37,612 nt of DNA, taken from assembly GCA_034003745.1 (NCBI GenBank), contig JAVEYA010000013.1, forward strand, positions 1 to 37,612, read 5' to 3'. Below, piece after piece: positions 16,640 to 23,428 of the stretch. The first letter of the stretch is position 1; each line of letters opens with the position of its first letter. The translations under genes and the position numbers were made by a program. This DNA comes from JAVEYA01 sp034003745 (lineage in GTDB: Bacteria > Bacillota > Peptococcia > DRI-13 > PHAD01). The notes under the pieces are model-generated. The model saw only the letters and a list, made by a program, of their open reading frames with translations. It did not search any database and was not told the DNA's origin.

Positions 16640-17908
16640 ATGTTCAAAAATGATACAAAAAAAATTACCTTGGATAACGGCGTCCGGATTGTCACGGAAA
16701 AACTCCTGGGCGTGCGTTCCGTGGCCATTGGTATTTGGGTCGGCGCCGGTTCACGTCATGAAAATGATCATAATAACGGCATCACCCATTTTATTGAGCA
16801 TTTGATGTTCAAAGGCACGGAAAAAAGGACTGCGGCCGATATTGCCGAATCCCTTGACGCCGTGGGCGGACAGCTGAACGCTTTTACCACCAAGGAATTT
16901 ACCTGTTATTATGCCAAGGTGTTGGACGAACATATCGATTTGGCCATTGACGTCTTATCCGATATGTTCTTTAACTCGCAGTTCAAAGAAGAGGCCATTG
17001 AACGGGAACGGGGCGTCGTGGAAGAAGAAATCCGCATGTATGAAGATACGCCGGATGAACTGATTCATGACCTCTTCATTAAGACGGTCTGGCCCGACAA
17101 TCCCCTGGGGCGTCCTATCCTGGGCAGTATTGAGTCCCTGGAGAAAATCAACCGGGAGGATATCCTGGTCTATATCGGAGATAATTATCTGCCGGAGCGG
17201 GTCGTCATCGCTGTAGCCGGCAATATTGAACATCAGGTCATCCAGGAAAAATTAAAACCCATTTTTGAGGGTATGAAAAATAAAAAGAAAAAAATCGAAA
17301 TCATCCCCCCGGCGCCGGCTGCCGGCAATGTCGATAATATCTACCGCAAAACCGGACAAGTGCAAATCTGCATAGGCACGGAGGGTCTGTCCAATACAGA
17401 TGACCGGCTCTATCATGTTTCGATTATCAACAATGTGCTGGGCGGCGGGCTTTCTTCGCGGCTGGTCCAGTCCATCCGGGAAGAGAGAGGTCTTGCTTAC
17501 TCCGTTTATTCCTACCATACCGCTTTTAACGATATTGGTTTGTTCACCTTTTACGCCGGCACCAGTCCGAAGAAATACGACGAGGTCATTCGCCTTATCA
17601 TGCAGGAAGTTAAGCGTATTACTTCGGAAGGAATCACGGAAAAGGAACTAAACAAGACCAAGGAACAGATTAAAGGCAATCTCTACCTGGGTCTGGAGAG
17701 TGTTTCCAGCCGTATGACCCGCTTGGGCCGGACGGAATTGCAGCTGAATAAAATCATCCCGCCGGAGGAAGTTACCGCCAGGATCTCCGCCATTACGCTG
17801 GAAAATGTGTATAATACGGCCAATGATCTTTTCAGCAAGAAGCCTTTTAGTTTAAGCACCATCGGTCCCTTAAGAAAAGCGCTCAATCTCAAAAAATTTA
17901 CCAAGTAA
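16640..17908 (+). CDS. mlpA: M16 family zinc protease (MlpA/YmxG-like)
   Basis: This is a processing-peptidase-like metalloprotease, the counterpart of B. subtilis mlpA (ymxG). The inverted zinc motif HxxEH is H50-F-I-E53-H54 (THFIEHLMFKGT), and the distal glutamates lie in RGVVEEEIRMYEDTPDE. The second half holds the family region NVLGGGLSSRLVQSIREERGLAYSVYSYH. Its 422 residues are the usual length for one M16 unit. GGAG about 9 bases upstream supports ATG 16640. In Bacillus the gene order pnp-ylxY-mlpA-ymxH is the same. Substrates are unknown in this organism. Confidence 0.95.
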   Translation: MFKNDTKKITLDNGVRIVTEKLLGVRSVAIGIWVGAGSRHENDHNNGITHFIEHLMFKGTEKRTAADIAESLDAVGGQLNAFTTKEFTCYYAKVLDEHIDLAIDVLSDMFFNSQFKEEAIERERGVVEEEIRMYEDTPDELIHDLFIKTVWPDNPLGRPILGSIESLEKINREDILVYIGDNYLPERVVIAVAGNIEHQVIQEKLKPIFEGMKNKKKKIEIIPPAPAAGNVDNIYRKTGQVQICIGTEGLSNTDDRLYHVSIINNVLGGGLSSRLVQSIREERGLAYSVYSYHTAFNDIGLFTFYAGTSPKKYDEVIRLIMQEVKRITSEGITEKELNKTKEQIKGNLYLGLESVSSRMTRLGRTELQLNKIIPPEEVTARISAITLENVYNTANDLFSKKPFSLSTIGPLRKALNLKKFTK

Positions 17909-17915
17909 GCATATC

Positions 17916-17954
17916 CATCTTCTTTCCGGCATAACTATTGTAGGGGAGGAGATG
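17916..17954 (+). promoter_or_regulatory. Hairpin burying the ribosome binding site of the small membrane protein gene
   Basis: CATCTTCTTTCC (17916-17927) can pair over 12 bases with GGGGAGGAGATG (17943-17954), using three G-U pairs and a 15-base loop. The right arm is the Shine-Dalgarno region of the next gene. It is the weakest of three similar cases in this window because of the G-U pairs. Confidence 0.4.
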
Positions 17955-17957
17955 AGT

Positions 17958-18287
17958 ATGATGTGGACGATACTTTTAGCGGTCATTCTGATTTTGCTGG
18001 TCATTTGGGCGACCAGAGCCAGGATGCGGCTGCGTTTCAGAACACGCAGCATCAAAAATATTGAGACTTCCGTGGCTTCGCCTGTTTCCACCGCTTTGGG
18101 CGAATTAATCGCGATCGCGGGGGGGATTTATTTATCCTTTATTCTCTTAAAATCTTTTCTGGACCTTTCCGTACCGGAAAGCATCCGGATTTTCCATATT
18201 ACGATTGATCCGCTGGCCTTCCTGGCGATTATCATTGCCCTGGTACAACCGGTTTTTCTGAGCTTTTACGAGAAGTATCTGCAATGA
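17958..18287 (+). CDS. Small membrane protein of unknown function
   Basis: The 109-residue product has about three membrane segments: MMWTILLAVILILLVIWATRA at the start, LGELIAIAGGIYLSFILLKSFL in the middle, and DPLAFLAIIIALVQPVFLSFY near the end, with a basic arginine-rich stretch after the first (RARMRLRFRTRSIKN). I do not recognise the family. ATG 17952 is too close to GGAGGAG, so ATG 17958 (or 17961) is the likely start. It lies between the M16 protease and ymxH, in the same direction, and its stop overlaps an in-frame ATG for ymxH. The position suggests a role in envelope or sporulation, which is inference only. Confidence 0.8.
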   Translation: MMWTILLAVILILLVIWATRARMRLRFRTRSIKNIETSVASPVSTALGELIAIAGGIYLSFILLKSFLDLSVPESIRIFHITIDPLAFLAIIIALVQPVFLSFYEKYLQ

Positions 18288-18301
18288 GGGGGGAAGAAAC
18301 C

Positions 18302-18577
18302 TTGAATATCGTCAGATTAAGTGAATTGATCGGCAAAGACATTGTAAATATTCAAAACGGCAGCCGCCTGGGGACGGTAGCGGATTCAGATTTGGTCATT
18401 GAGGCTGAAACAGGGGAAATAGAGTCGATTATGCTGCCCAGCCGCAGCGGTTTTTTGAATATCTGGGATAAAACCAATCTGACCATACCCTGGAGCGCAG
18501 TCAAAAAAATCGGGGCGGAAGTCATTATCGTCGATCTGGATGATACGCATATGCGTTATAAGCGGTATTCGTATTAA
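18302..18577 (+). CDS. ymxH: YlmC/YmxH family sporulation protein
   Basis: This is a PRC-barrel protein of the YlmC/YmxH sporulation family. The N-terminus NIVRLSELIGKDIVNIQNGSRLGTVADSDLVIE matches the family, with the later IPWSAVKKIGAEVIIVD as the second half of the barrel. I chose TTG 18302 (91 residues) because a purine run GGGGGG lies 9-10 bases upstream and the family N-terminus begins there. ATG 18284 in the same frame overlaps the previous stop and is an alternative. The neighbour order with the M16 protease is conserved with Bacillus. Its molecular role is not well defined. Confidence 0.88.
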   Translation: MNIVRLSELIGKDIVNIQNGSRLGTVADSDLVIEAETGEIESIMLPSRSGFLNIWDKTNLTIPWSAVKKIGAEVIIVDLDDTHMRYKRYSY

Positions 18578-18603
18578 AATATTTGTATACGGTATAAATA
18601 TAT

Positions 18604-18632
18604 TTGACAAAAAAAAGTAAACAGCATACAAT
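18604..18632 (+). promoter_or_regulatory. Strong sigma-A promoter upstream of dapB
   Basis: A perfect TTGACA (18604-18609) and TACAAT (18627-18632, 5 of 6) are separated by 17 bases. Transcription should begin near 18639, only about 13 bases before a terminator hairpin. Confidence 0.8.
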
Positions 18633-18651
18633 AAGATACAAAATTAAAAAT

Positions 18652-18682
18652 ACCTCGCTTCATTAAGTGAGGTCATTTTTTA
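18652..18682 (+). terminator. Terminator-like hairpin between the promoter and dapB
   Basis: ACCTCGCTT (18652-18660) pairs with AAGTGAGGT (18665-18673), with one G-U pair and a CATT loop, followed by CATTTTTTATT. It may end ymxH transcripts, and it is also inside the transcript made from the promoter just upstream, so it would act as an attenuator for dapB. Confidence 0.7.
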
Positions 18683-18689
18683 TTAGCGC

Positions 18690-18711
18690 AGCTGCTCATC
18701 GATGAGCAGCT
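18690..18711 (+). promoter_or_regulatory. Perfect 22-bp palindrome before dapB
   Basis: AGCTGCTCATC (18690-18700) is followed immediately by its exact reverse complement GATGAGCAGCT (18701-18711). It ends a few bases before the dapB ribosome binding site (GGAGG). It could be a protein-binding operator or an RNA hairpin that affects dapB translation. Confidence 0.75.
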
Positions 18712-18729
18712 AAGGATGGAGGAAGTTGC

Positions 18730-19527
18730 ATGGGAACATTTAAAGCAGTAGTCACCGGCGCTTGCGGCAAAGTAGGCCGGGAAATGATCAAAGGCATTCA
18801 TAACAGCGCTGATATCGAAGTTGTGGGCGCGGTCGACGTCATTAATGTCGGCCAGGATATAGGGGAAGTCATGGGACTCAAGCCCTTCGGCGTGAAAGTT
18901 TCGGCTTCGCTGGAAGATTTTTTGGCGGAGTATCCCGTCAGGGAAGGTTTGACACTGGTGGATTTTACTTTCAAAAAGGCGGCGGAACAAAATATCCCCT
19001 GTGCTTTAAGGAATGGCCTGCATGTGGTGATGGGTACGACCGGTTTTACAACGGAAGAACTGGAGGCCTTTGGCGTTCTGGCTGAGGAGAATAAGGTCGG
19101 CGCCCTGATCGCGCCTAACTTTTCTTTCGGCGCGGTCCTGATGATGAAAGCCGCCCGGGAGATCTCCCGGTATTTGGACCAGGCGGAGATCATCGAATAT
19201 CATAACGATAAAAAAGTCGATAGTCCCTCCGGTACGGCCATCGCGACAGCGCATATCATCAAAGAGAACGCCGCCGGAAACAGCCCGGTTCCTCCCAATG
19301 GCAGCCTGGCCCGGGGCGCGGAATACGACGGTATCCGGATCCATTCCGTCAGACTAAAGAGCCTTGTCGCGCATCAGGAAATATTATTTTCCGGTTGCGG
19401 CGAGCTTTTGACCATCCGGCATGATTCCTTTTCCCGGGAATCTTTCGTACCCGGCGTATTAATGGCAATACGCAAAGTATCCGGCTGGACCGGAGTGAAA
19501 ATCGGCCTGGAATCAATTTTGGAATAG
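18730..19527 (+). CDS. dapB: 4-hydroxy-tetrahydrodipicolinate reductase
   Basis: DapB reduces hydroxytetrahydrodipicolinate with NAD(P)H in lysine and diaminopimelate synthesis. The 265 residues have the nucleotide-binding GACGKVGREM, the GTTGF loop (VVMGTTGFTTEE), APNFSFG and the active-site block EIIEYHNDKKVDSPSGTA. The catalytic histidine and lysine are present; the second histidine of the usual HH pair is asparagine. GGAGG lies about 8 bases before ATG. dapA follows 19 bases later, so the two are co-transcribed. Dipicolinate synthase genes (spoVFA/B) that precede dapA in Bacillus are absent here. Confidence 0.97.
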   Translation: MGTFKAVVTGACGKVGREMIKGIHNSADIEVVGAVDVINVGQDIGEVMGLKPFGVKVSASLEDFLAEYPVREGLTLVDFTFKKAAEQNIPCALRNGLHVVMGTTGFTTEELEAFGVLAEENKVGALIAPNFSFGAVLMMKAAREISRYLDQAEIIEYHNDKKVDSPSGTAIATAHIIKENAAGNSPVPPNGSLARGAEYDGIRIHSVRLKSLVAHQEILFSGCGELLTIRHDSFSRESFVPGVLMAIRKVSGWTGVKIGLESILE

Positions 19528-19546
19528 AAATAAGGAGCGGATAAGA

Positions 19547-20431
19547 ATGAAAGCGTATCCCAGAGTATTTACAGCCATGATCACCCCCTTCAAAGAGGAT
19601 GAGAGCGTAGATTTCGAAGGCGCGCAAAAACTGGCGCGGCATCTTGCGGCCAACGGCAGTCCCGGTTTGGTCATCGGCGGTACTACGGGGGAGTCGCCGA
19701 CCCTTTCCAAAAGCGAAAAATTAGTCTTATTCAAGGCAGTAAAAGAAGCCGTCGGTACAGAAGGGGTGGTCTTTGCCGGCGCCGGCTCCAATTCTACACA
19801 CGACAGTATCCGTTTGACCGAAGAAGCCTCCCGTCTGGGCGTCGACGGCATTATGGCGGTTACCCCCTATTATAATAAACCCAGCCAGGCCGGCTTGTAT
19901 CAGCATTATAAAGCAATTGCCGGGGCCACCGACCTGCCGGTCCTGCTTTACAATGTGCCGGGTCGTACCGGCGTGAATATGCTGCCGGAAACCGTAGCAA
20001 GACTTGCGGAAATCAAAAATATTTTTGCCTTGAAGGAAGCCTGCGGCAATACGGACCAGGTTTCCGCCCTGAAAACGCTGGTCTCGGATGATTTTCTCAT
20101 TTACAGCGGCGACGATTCCCTGACGCTGCCGATGCTGGCGGTGGGCGCTTACGGCGTTATCAGCGTGGCTTCTCATGCCGCGGCCAATTTAATCAGCCAA
20201 ATGATTGAAGAATATCTTTCCGGCAATGTCACGGCGGCCTGTAAAACGCACACTGCCTTGTTCCCGCTGTTTAAAGCCATGTTTATCACGACCAACCCGG
20301 TTCCGGTCAAAAAAGCCGCAGCGCTCTTGGGCCTGCCCTCCAGTCCGCCCCGGCTGCCGCTGGTGGAAGCCTCGGCGGAGGAAACGGCCATAGTCAGAAA
20401 GGCGCTGGTGAACCTCGGCCTGCTTTCCTGA
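19547..20431 (+). CDS. dapA: 4-hydroxy-tetrahydrodipicolinate synthase
   Basis: DapA condenses pyruvate with aspartate semialdehyde, the first committed step to diaminopimelate. The 294-residue TIM barrel shows GGTTGESPTLS, YYNKPSQAGLYQHY, the tyrosine of YNVPGRTG (Y135) and the Schiff-base lysine K163 (FALKEACGN). AAGGAG lies about 9 bases before ATG. It is the downstream partner of dapB. No aspartate kinase or semialdehyde dehydrogenase gene is in the window. Confidence 0.97.
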   Translation: MKAYPRVFTAMITPFKEDESVDFEGAQKLARHLAANGSPGLVIGGTTGESPTLSKSEKLVLFKAVKEAVGTEGVVFAGAGSNSTHDSIRLTEEASRLGVDGIMAVTPYYNKPSQAGLYQHYKAIAGATDLPVLLYNVPGRTGVNMLPETVARLAEIKNIFALKEACGNTDQVSALKTLVSDDFLIYSGDDSLTLPMLAVGAYGVISVASHAAANLISQMIEEYLSGNVTAACKTHTALFPLFKAMFITTNPVPVKKAAALLGLPSSPPRLPLVEASAEETAIVRKALVNLGLLS

Positions 20432-20482
20432 CATAGCTAAATTTGTATTATATTAGATAAAATTGCGAATATAGATAAAAGC

Positions 20483-20511
20483 TTGCGCTTTAACCGCTCT
20501 TAGCATATAAT
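20483..20511 (+). promoter_or_regulatory. Likely sigma-A promoter upstream of the RNase J gene
   Basis: TTGCGC (20483-20488) and a perfect TATAAT (20506-20511) are separated by 17 bases. Transcription would begin near 20518, at or beside an ATG. Confidence 0.65.
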
Positions 20512-20540
20512 AAATACAATGTTGTTGCTCGGAGCGGTTA
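20491..20540 (+). repeat. Inverted repeat flanking the rnj -10 element
   Basis: TAACCGCTC (20491-20499) and its exact reverse complement GAGCGGTTA (20532-20540) flank the -10 and the start site, with 32 bases between. Because the left arm lies in the promoter spacer, this is more likely a DNA site for a regulator than an RNA hairpin. Confidence 0.5.
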
Positions 20541-20626
20541 TTCTAATACTGGGAAAACCTTCTGAACGGACGAATAGGGAAGGTTTTTTTTGTGTTACAA
20601 ATCAACAAGGAGGAATGAATGGCTGA
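20519..20626 (+). CDS. Possible leaderless leader peptide before RNase J
   Basis: An ATG 8 bases after the -10 could start a leaderless reading frame of 35 codons (MLLLGAVILILGKPSERTN and onward) that runs through the terminator and overlaps the first bases of the RNase J gene. The first twelve residues are hydrophobic. Translation would disrupt the terminator. There is no Shine-Dalgarno site and I cannot test it, so treat it as a hypothesis. Confidence 0.2.
   Translation: MLLLGAVILILGKPSERTNREGFFCVTNQQGGMNG
20554..20591 (+). terminator. Terminator/attenuator before the RNase J gene
   Basis: AAAACCTTC (20554-20562) pairs with GAAGGTTTT (20579-20587) around a 16-base loop, followed by a run of Ts to 20591. 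It lies after the promoter and before rnj, so transcripts must read through it. Confidence 0.75.
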
Positions 20627-22289
20627 AACTGAAAACAAGCTGCAGCTGATACCCCTGGGCGGCATGGGGGAAATCGGCAAGAACATGATGGCGATCCGCT
20701 ATGGCGAGGAAATCATTGTCATCGACGCGGGATTAATGTTTCCCGAAGATGAAATGCTCGGCATCGATATCGTCATTCCCGATTTTACGTACCTTATCGA
20801 GAATAAGGAATTAATCAAGGGCATCATCCTGACGCATGGTCATGAAGACCATATCGGCGCGTTGCCCTATGTCCTGAAAGAACTGAACGCGCCCGTTTAC
20901 GGGACCAAACTAACGCTGGCCCTGGTCCAGGGCAAATTGAAAGAAAACAATGTCTCCGGCAAAAAACTAATCACTATTCGTCCCAGAGATACCGTTAAAT
21001 TAGGCGGTTTCTTTTCCATCAAAATTATGAAGATGAGCCACAGTATTCCCGACGCGGTCGGGCTGGCCATTCACACGCCTGTGGGCATTGTCCTGCATAC
21101 GGGAGACTTTAAATTCGACCAGACCCCCGTCGACGGGAATGTGACCGACTTTGCCAGATTGGCCGAATACGGGCAAAAGGGCGTATTGGTCCTGCTCTCG
21201 GATTCTACCAATGTGGAGCGCCCCGGTTATACGCCTTCGGAGAAAATCGTGGGACAAACCTTTGAAGACACTTTCCGCCTGGCCAAAGACCGGATTATTA
21301 TCGCGACCTTTGCTTCCAACGTCCACCGGGTCCAGCAGGTCATCAACGCGGCCAGCAAATACGGCCGCAAGGTGGCTATTCTAGGCCGCAGCATGGTTAA
21401 TGTCGTCTCCATCGCACAGGATTCAGGCTATTTAACCGTGCCGGAAGAGACTCTGATTGAAATCGAGGAGATCGCCAACTATCCCAAAGACCGGGTGGCC
21501 ATCATTACCACCGGCAGCCAGGGCGAACCGATGTCCGCCCTGACCCGGATTGCCATGTCCGACCATCGCCGGGTCGAAATCATTCCGGGCGATACCGTGA
21601 TTATCTCCGCCACGCCGATACCGGGCAATGAAAAACTGGTGGGCCGGATTATCAACCAGCTGTACCGCCAGGGCGCCGAGGTTATCTACGAGGCGGCCAG
21701 CGGCATTCACGTCTCCGGTCACGCCAGTCAGGAAGAATTGAAGATGATGTTTAATCTGGTCCGGCCGAAGTTTTTCGTGCCGGTGCACGGCGAATACCGT
21801 CATCTGATCAAGCACGCCAAGCTGGCCAACCAAATGGGCATACCTAAGGAGAACGTCTTTGTGGCTGAAAACGGCCAGGTGCTGGAGTTCACCAAGGACT
21901 CGGGCGCTATTTCGGCGAGCAGGGTTACCGCCGGCCGCGTCTTAATCGACGGCCTGGGCGTGGGGGATGTGGGCAACATCGTGTTAAGAGACCGCCGGCA
22001 GCTCTCCCAGGAAGGAATCCTGATTGTGGTCCTGACCCTCAATAAGGGAACCCTTTCGCTAATCGCCGGTCCCGATATCGTCTCCAGAGGCTTTGTCTAC
22101 GTGCGCGAAGCTGAAGAATTAATCGACCAGGCCAGAGACCGGGTCAAAATCGTGGTCGACAAATGCTTCGATAAGAAAATCTCCGATTGGTCCACCATCA
22201 AATCCCAGGTCAAGGATGACCTGAGCAGATATCTGTATGAGAAGACCGGCCGGAGGCCGATGATCATGCCCATCATTATGGAAATCTGA
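20619..22289 (+). CDS. rnj: Ribonuclease J
   Basis: RNase J is a beta-CASP metallo-lactamase with 5'-3' exo- and endoribonuclease activity and a main role in mRNA decay and rRNA maturation. The 556 residues include the metal motif HGHEDH (H73, H75, D77, H78 in TLTHGHEDHIGALPYVL region), VLHTGDFKFDQTP, SDSTNVERPGYTPSE, the beta-CASP core and FFVPVHGEYRHLIKHAKLA, and a C-terminal domain (SDWSTIKSQVKDDLSRYLYEKTGRRPMIMPIIMEI). The intact metal motif indicates an active enzyme. Its place after dapA equals that of rnjB (ymfA) in Bacillus, but a single RNase J is common in Clostridia, so I use rnj. AAGGAGG lies 5 bases before ATG. Confidence 0.96.
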   Translation: MAETENKLQLIPLGGMGEIGKNMMAIRYGEEIIVIDAGLMFPEDEMLGIDIVIPDFTYLIENKELIKGIILTHGHEDHIGALPYVLKELNAPVYGTKLTLALVQGKLKENNVSGKKLITIRPRDTVKLGGFFSIKIMKMSHSIPDAVGLAIHTPVGIVLHTGDFKFDQTPVDGNVTDFARLAEYGQKGVLVLLSDSTNVERPGYTPSEKIVGQTFEDTFRLAKDRIIIATFASNVHRVQQVINAASKYGRKVAILGRSMVNVVSIAQDSGYLTVPEETLIEIEEIANYPKDRVAIITTGSQGEPMSALTRIAMSDHRRVEIIPGDTVIISATPIPGNEKLVGRIINQLYRQGAEVIYEAASGIHVSGHASQEELKMMFNLVRPKFFVPVHGEYRHLIKHAKLANQMGIPKENVFVAENGQVLEFTKDSGAISASRVTAGRVLIDGLGVGDVGNIVLRDRRQLSQEGILIVVLTLNKGTLSLIAGPDIVSRGFVYVREAEELIDQARDRVKIVVDKCFDKKISDWSTIKSQVKDDLSRYLYEKTGRRPMIMPIIMEI

Positions 22290-22310
22290 CCCTAGATGGT
22301 TTTGGTTTTA

Positions 22311-22343
22311 AAAAATGCGTTTTTTAATAAACGCATTTTTTTT
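22311..22343 (+). terminator. Intrinsic terminator after rnj
   Basis: AAAAATGCGTTT (22311-22322) pairs perfectly with AAACGCATTTTT (22329-22340), with a 6-base loop and a T-tract. It is a strong bidirectional-looking terminator. Confidence 0.85.
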
Positions 22344-22380
22344 ATGTTTACGGAAAATATAGTGAGGAAGGAGTGAGGGC

Positions 22381-23085
22381 ATGGGTGAGGGAAAACGCAA
22401 AAAAGAAACGCCGGGCGAAAAGGAATTACAAACAGCCCAAGAACTGCAGAATGTCAAAGAGCTGGGGGTAACACAGCTGCCGGCGCAGGGGAGCGTTTCC
22501 AATATTCACTGTATTACCGTTATCGGCCAGGTGGAAGGACATTTAATCCTGCCGCCGCAGAACAAGACCACCAAATATGAGCATATTATCCCCCAACTGG
22601 TTGCCGTGGAACAAAACCCGCAGATTGAGGGACTCCTGGTCATCCTCAATACGGTGGGGGGCGACGTCGAGGCGGGGCTGGCCCTGGCGGAAATGGTCAA
22701 CGGGCTGTCCAAGCCGGCTGTTTCCATCGTCTTAGGGGGAGGACACAGTATCGGCGTACCCATTGCCGTGGCCGCCGCCTATTCCTTTATCGCGGAAACA
22801 GCCACCATGACCATCCACCCGATCCGTTTAAACGGGATGGTGATCGGCGTACCGCAGACTTATGAGTATCTGGACAAAATGCAGGACCGTGTTATCCGCT
22901 TTATCAAAGAACATTCCCGAATCAGTGAGGAACGCCTGCGGGAATTAATGTTTCGCACCGGGGACTTGGCGCGGGATATCGGTTCGGTACTGGTGGGCAA
23001 AGACGCCGTCGAAGCGGGGCTGATCGATGAGGTCGGAGGCGTCGCCCAAGCGTTATCCAAACTGAAGGAGTTAATTGCCCAATGA
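22381..23085 (+). CDS. tepA: ClpP-like serine protease TepA
   Basis: TepA (YmfB) is a ClpP-fold protein linked in Bacillus to protein secretion and spore processes. The 234 residues lack a signal peptide; the first 35 are charged. The ClpP core has ILNTVGGDVEAGLALAEMV, the nucleophile S123 in GGGHSIGVPIAVAAA, and histidine H146 in MTIHPIRLNG, so the protease looks intact. It lies between rnj and spoIIIE, as in Bacillus (ymfB). The stop overlaps the ylzJ-like start by ATGA. Confidence 0.92.
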   Translation: MGEGKRKKETPGEKELQTAQELQNVKELGVTQLPAQGSVSNIHCITVIGQVEGHLILPPQNKTTKYEHIIPQLVAVEQNPQIEGLLVILNTVGGDVEAGLALAEMVNGLSKPAVSIVLGGGHSIGVPIAVAAAYSFIAETATMTIHPIRLNGMVIGVPQTYEYLDKMQDRVIRFIKEHSRISEERLRELMFRTGDLARDIGSVLVGKDAVEAGLIDEVGGVAQALSKLKELIAQ

Positions 23086-23312
23086 TTATCTATACGCCCA
23101 TCCCGCCGGAAATTCTCTGGCAGGACAAAAAAGAAACCGACTACCGGTTGGTCGAGGATGCGATTGACGGGATCCGCATGCAAATCATGCTGCTGCCGGA
23201 TCAGACCGCGCGCATTGAAAGAATTCTGAGTACCGATCCCCAGGATTTTCTGCGTGAATCCTGCCGGCCGGGGACGGTAATCGAATACCGTTATTGTCAT
23301 AAAAATGTCTGA
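23082..23312 (+). CDS. ylzJ: YlzJ-like protein
   Basis: The 76-residue protein matches the small YlzJ family by its start MIIYTPIPPEILW and by its position between tepA and spoIIIE. The later segments (GIRMQIMLLPDQTARIERILSTDPQDFL and PGTVIEY) fit the family as I know it. No function is established. It overlaps tepA by ATGA and is followed by 116 bases with no other gene before spoIIIE; a weak promoter-like TTGCCC plus TAAACT pair is present there but is not convincing. Confidence 0.8.
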   Translation: MIIYTPIPPEILWQDKKETDYRLVEDAIDGIRMQIMLLPDQTARIERILSTDPQDFLRESCRPGTVIEYRYCHKNV

Positions 23313-23428
23313 GCCTGCGAAATTTGTATATATCGCGGTTAATAATTAATAAGGTAAAGAAAGGATTGCCCGAAGAGGTCAGGAATAGTAAACTATAAGG
23401 AAGGGTACAGAGCTGATGAGGTGAAACC

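Noticed and set aside
18633..18729. Lysine riboswitch or T-box in the dapB leader
   Set aside because: The leader is under 100 bases and has only a simple terminator and a palindrome, too small for those classes.
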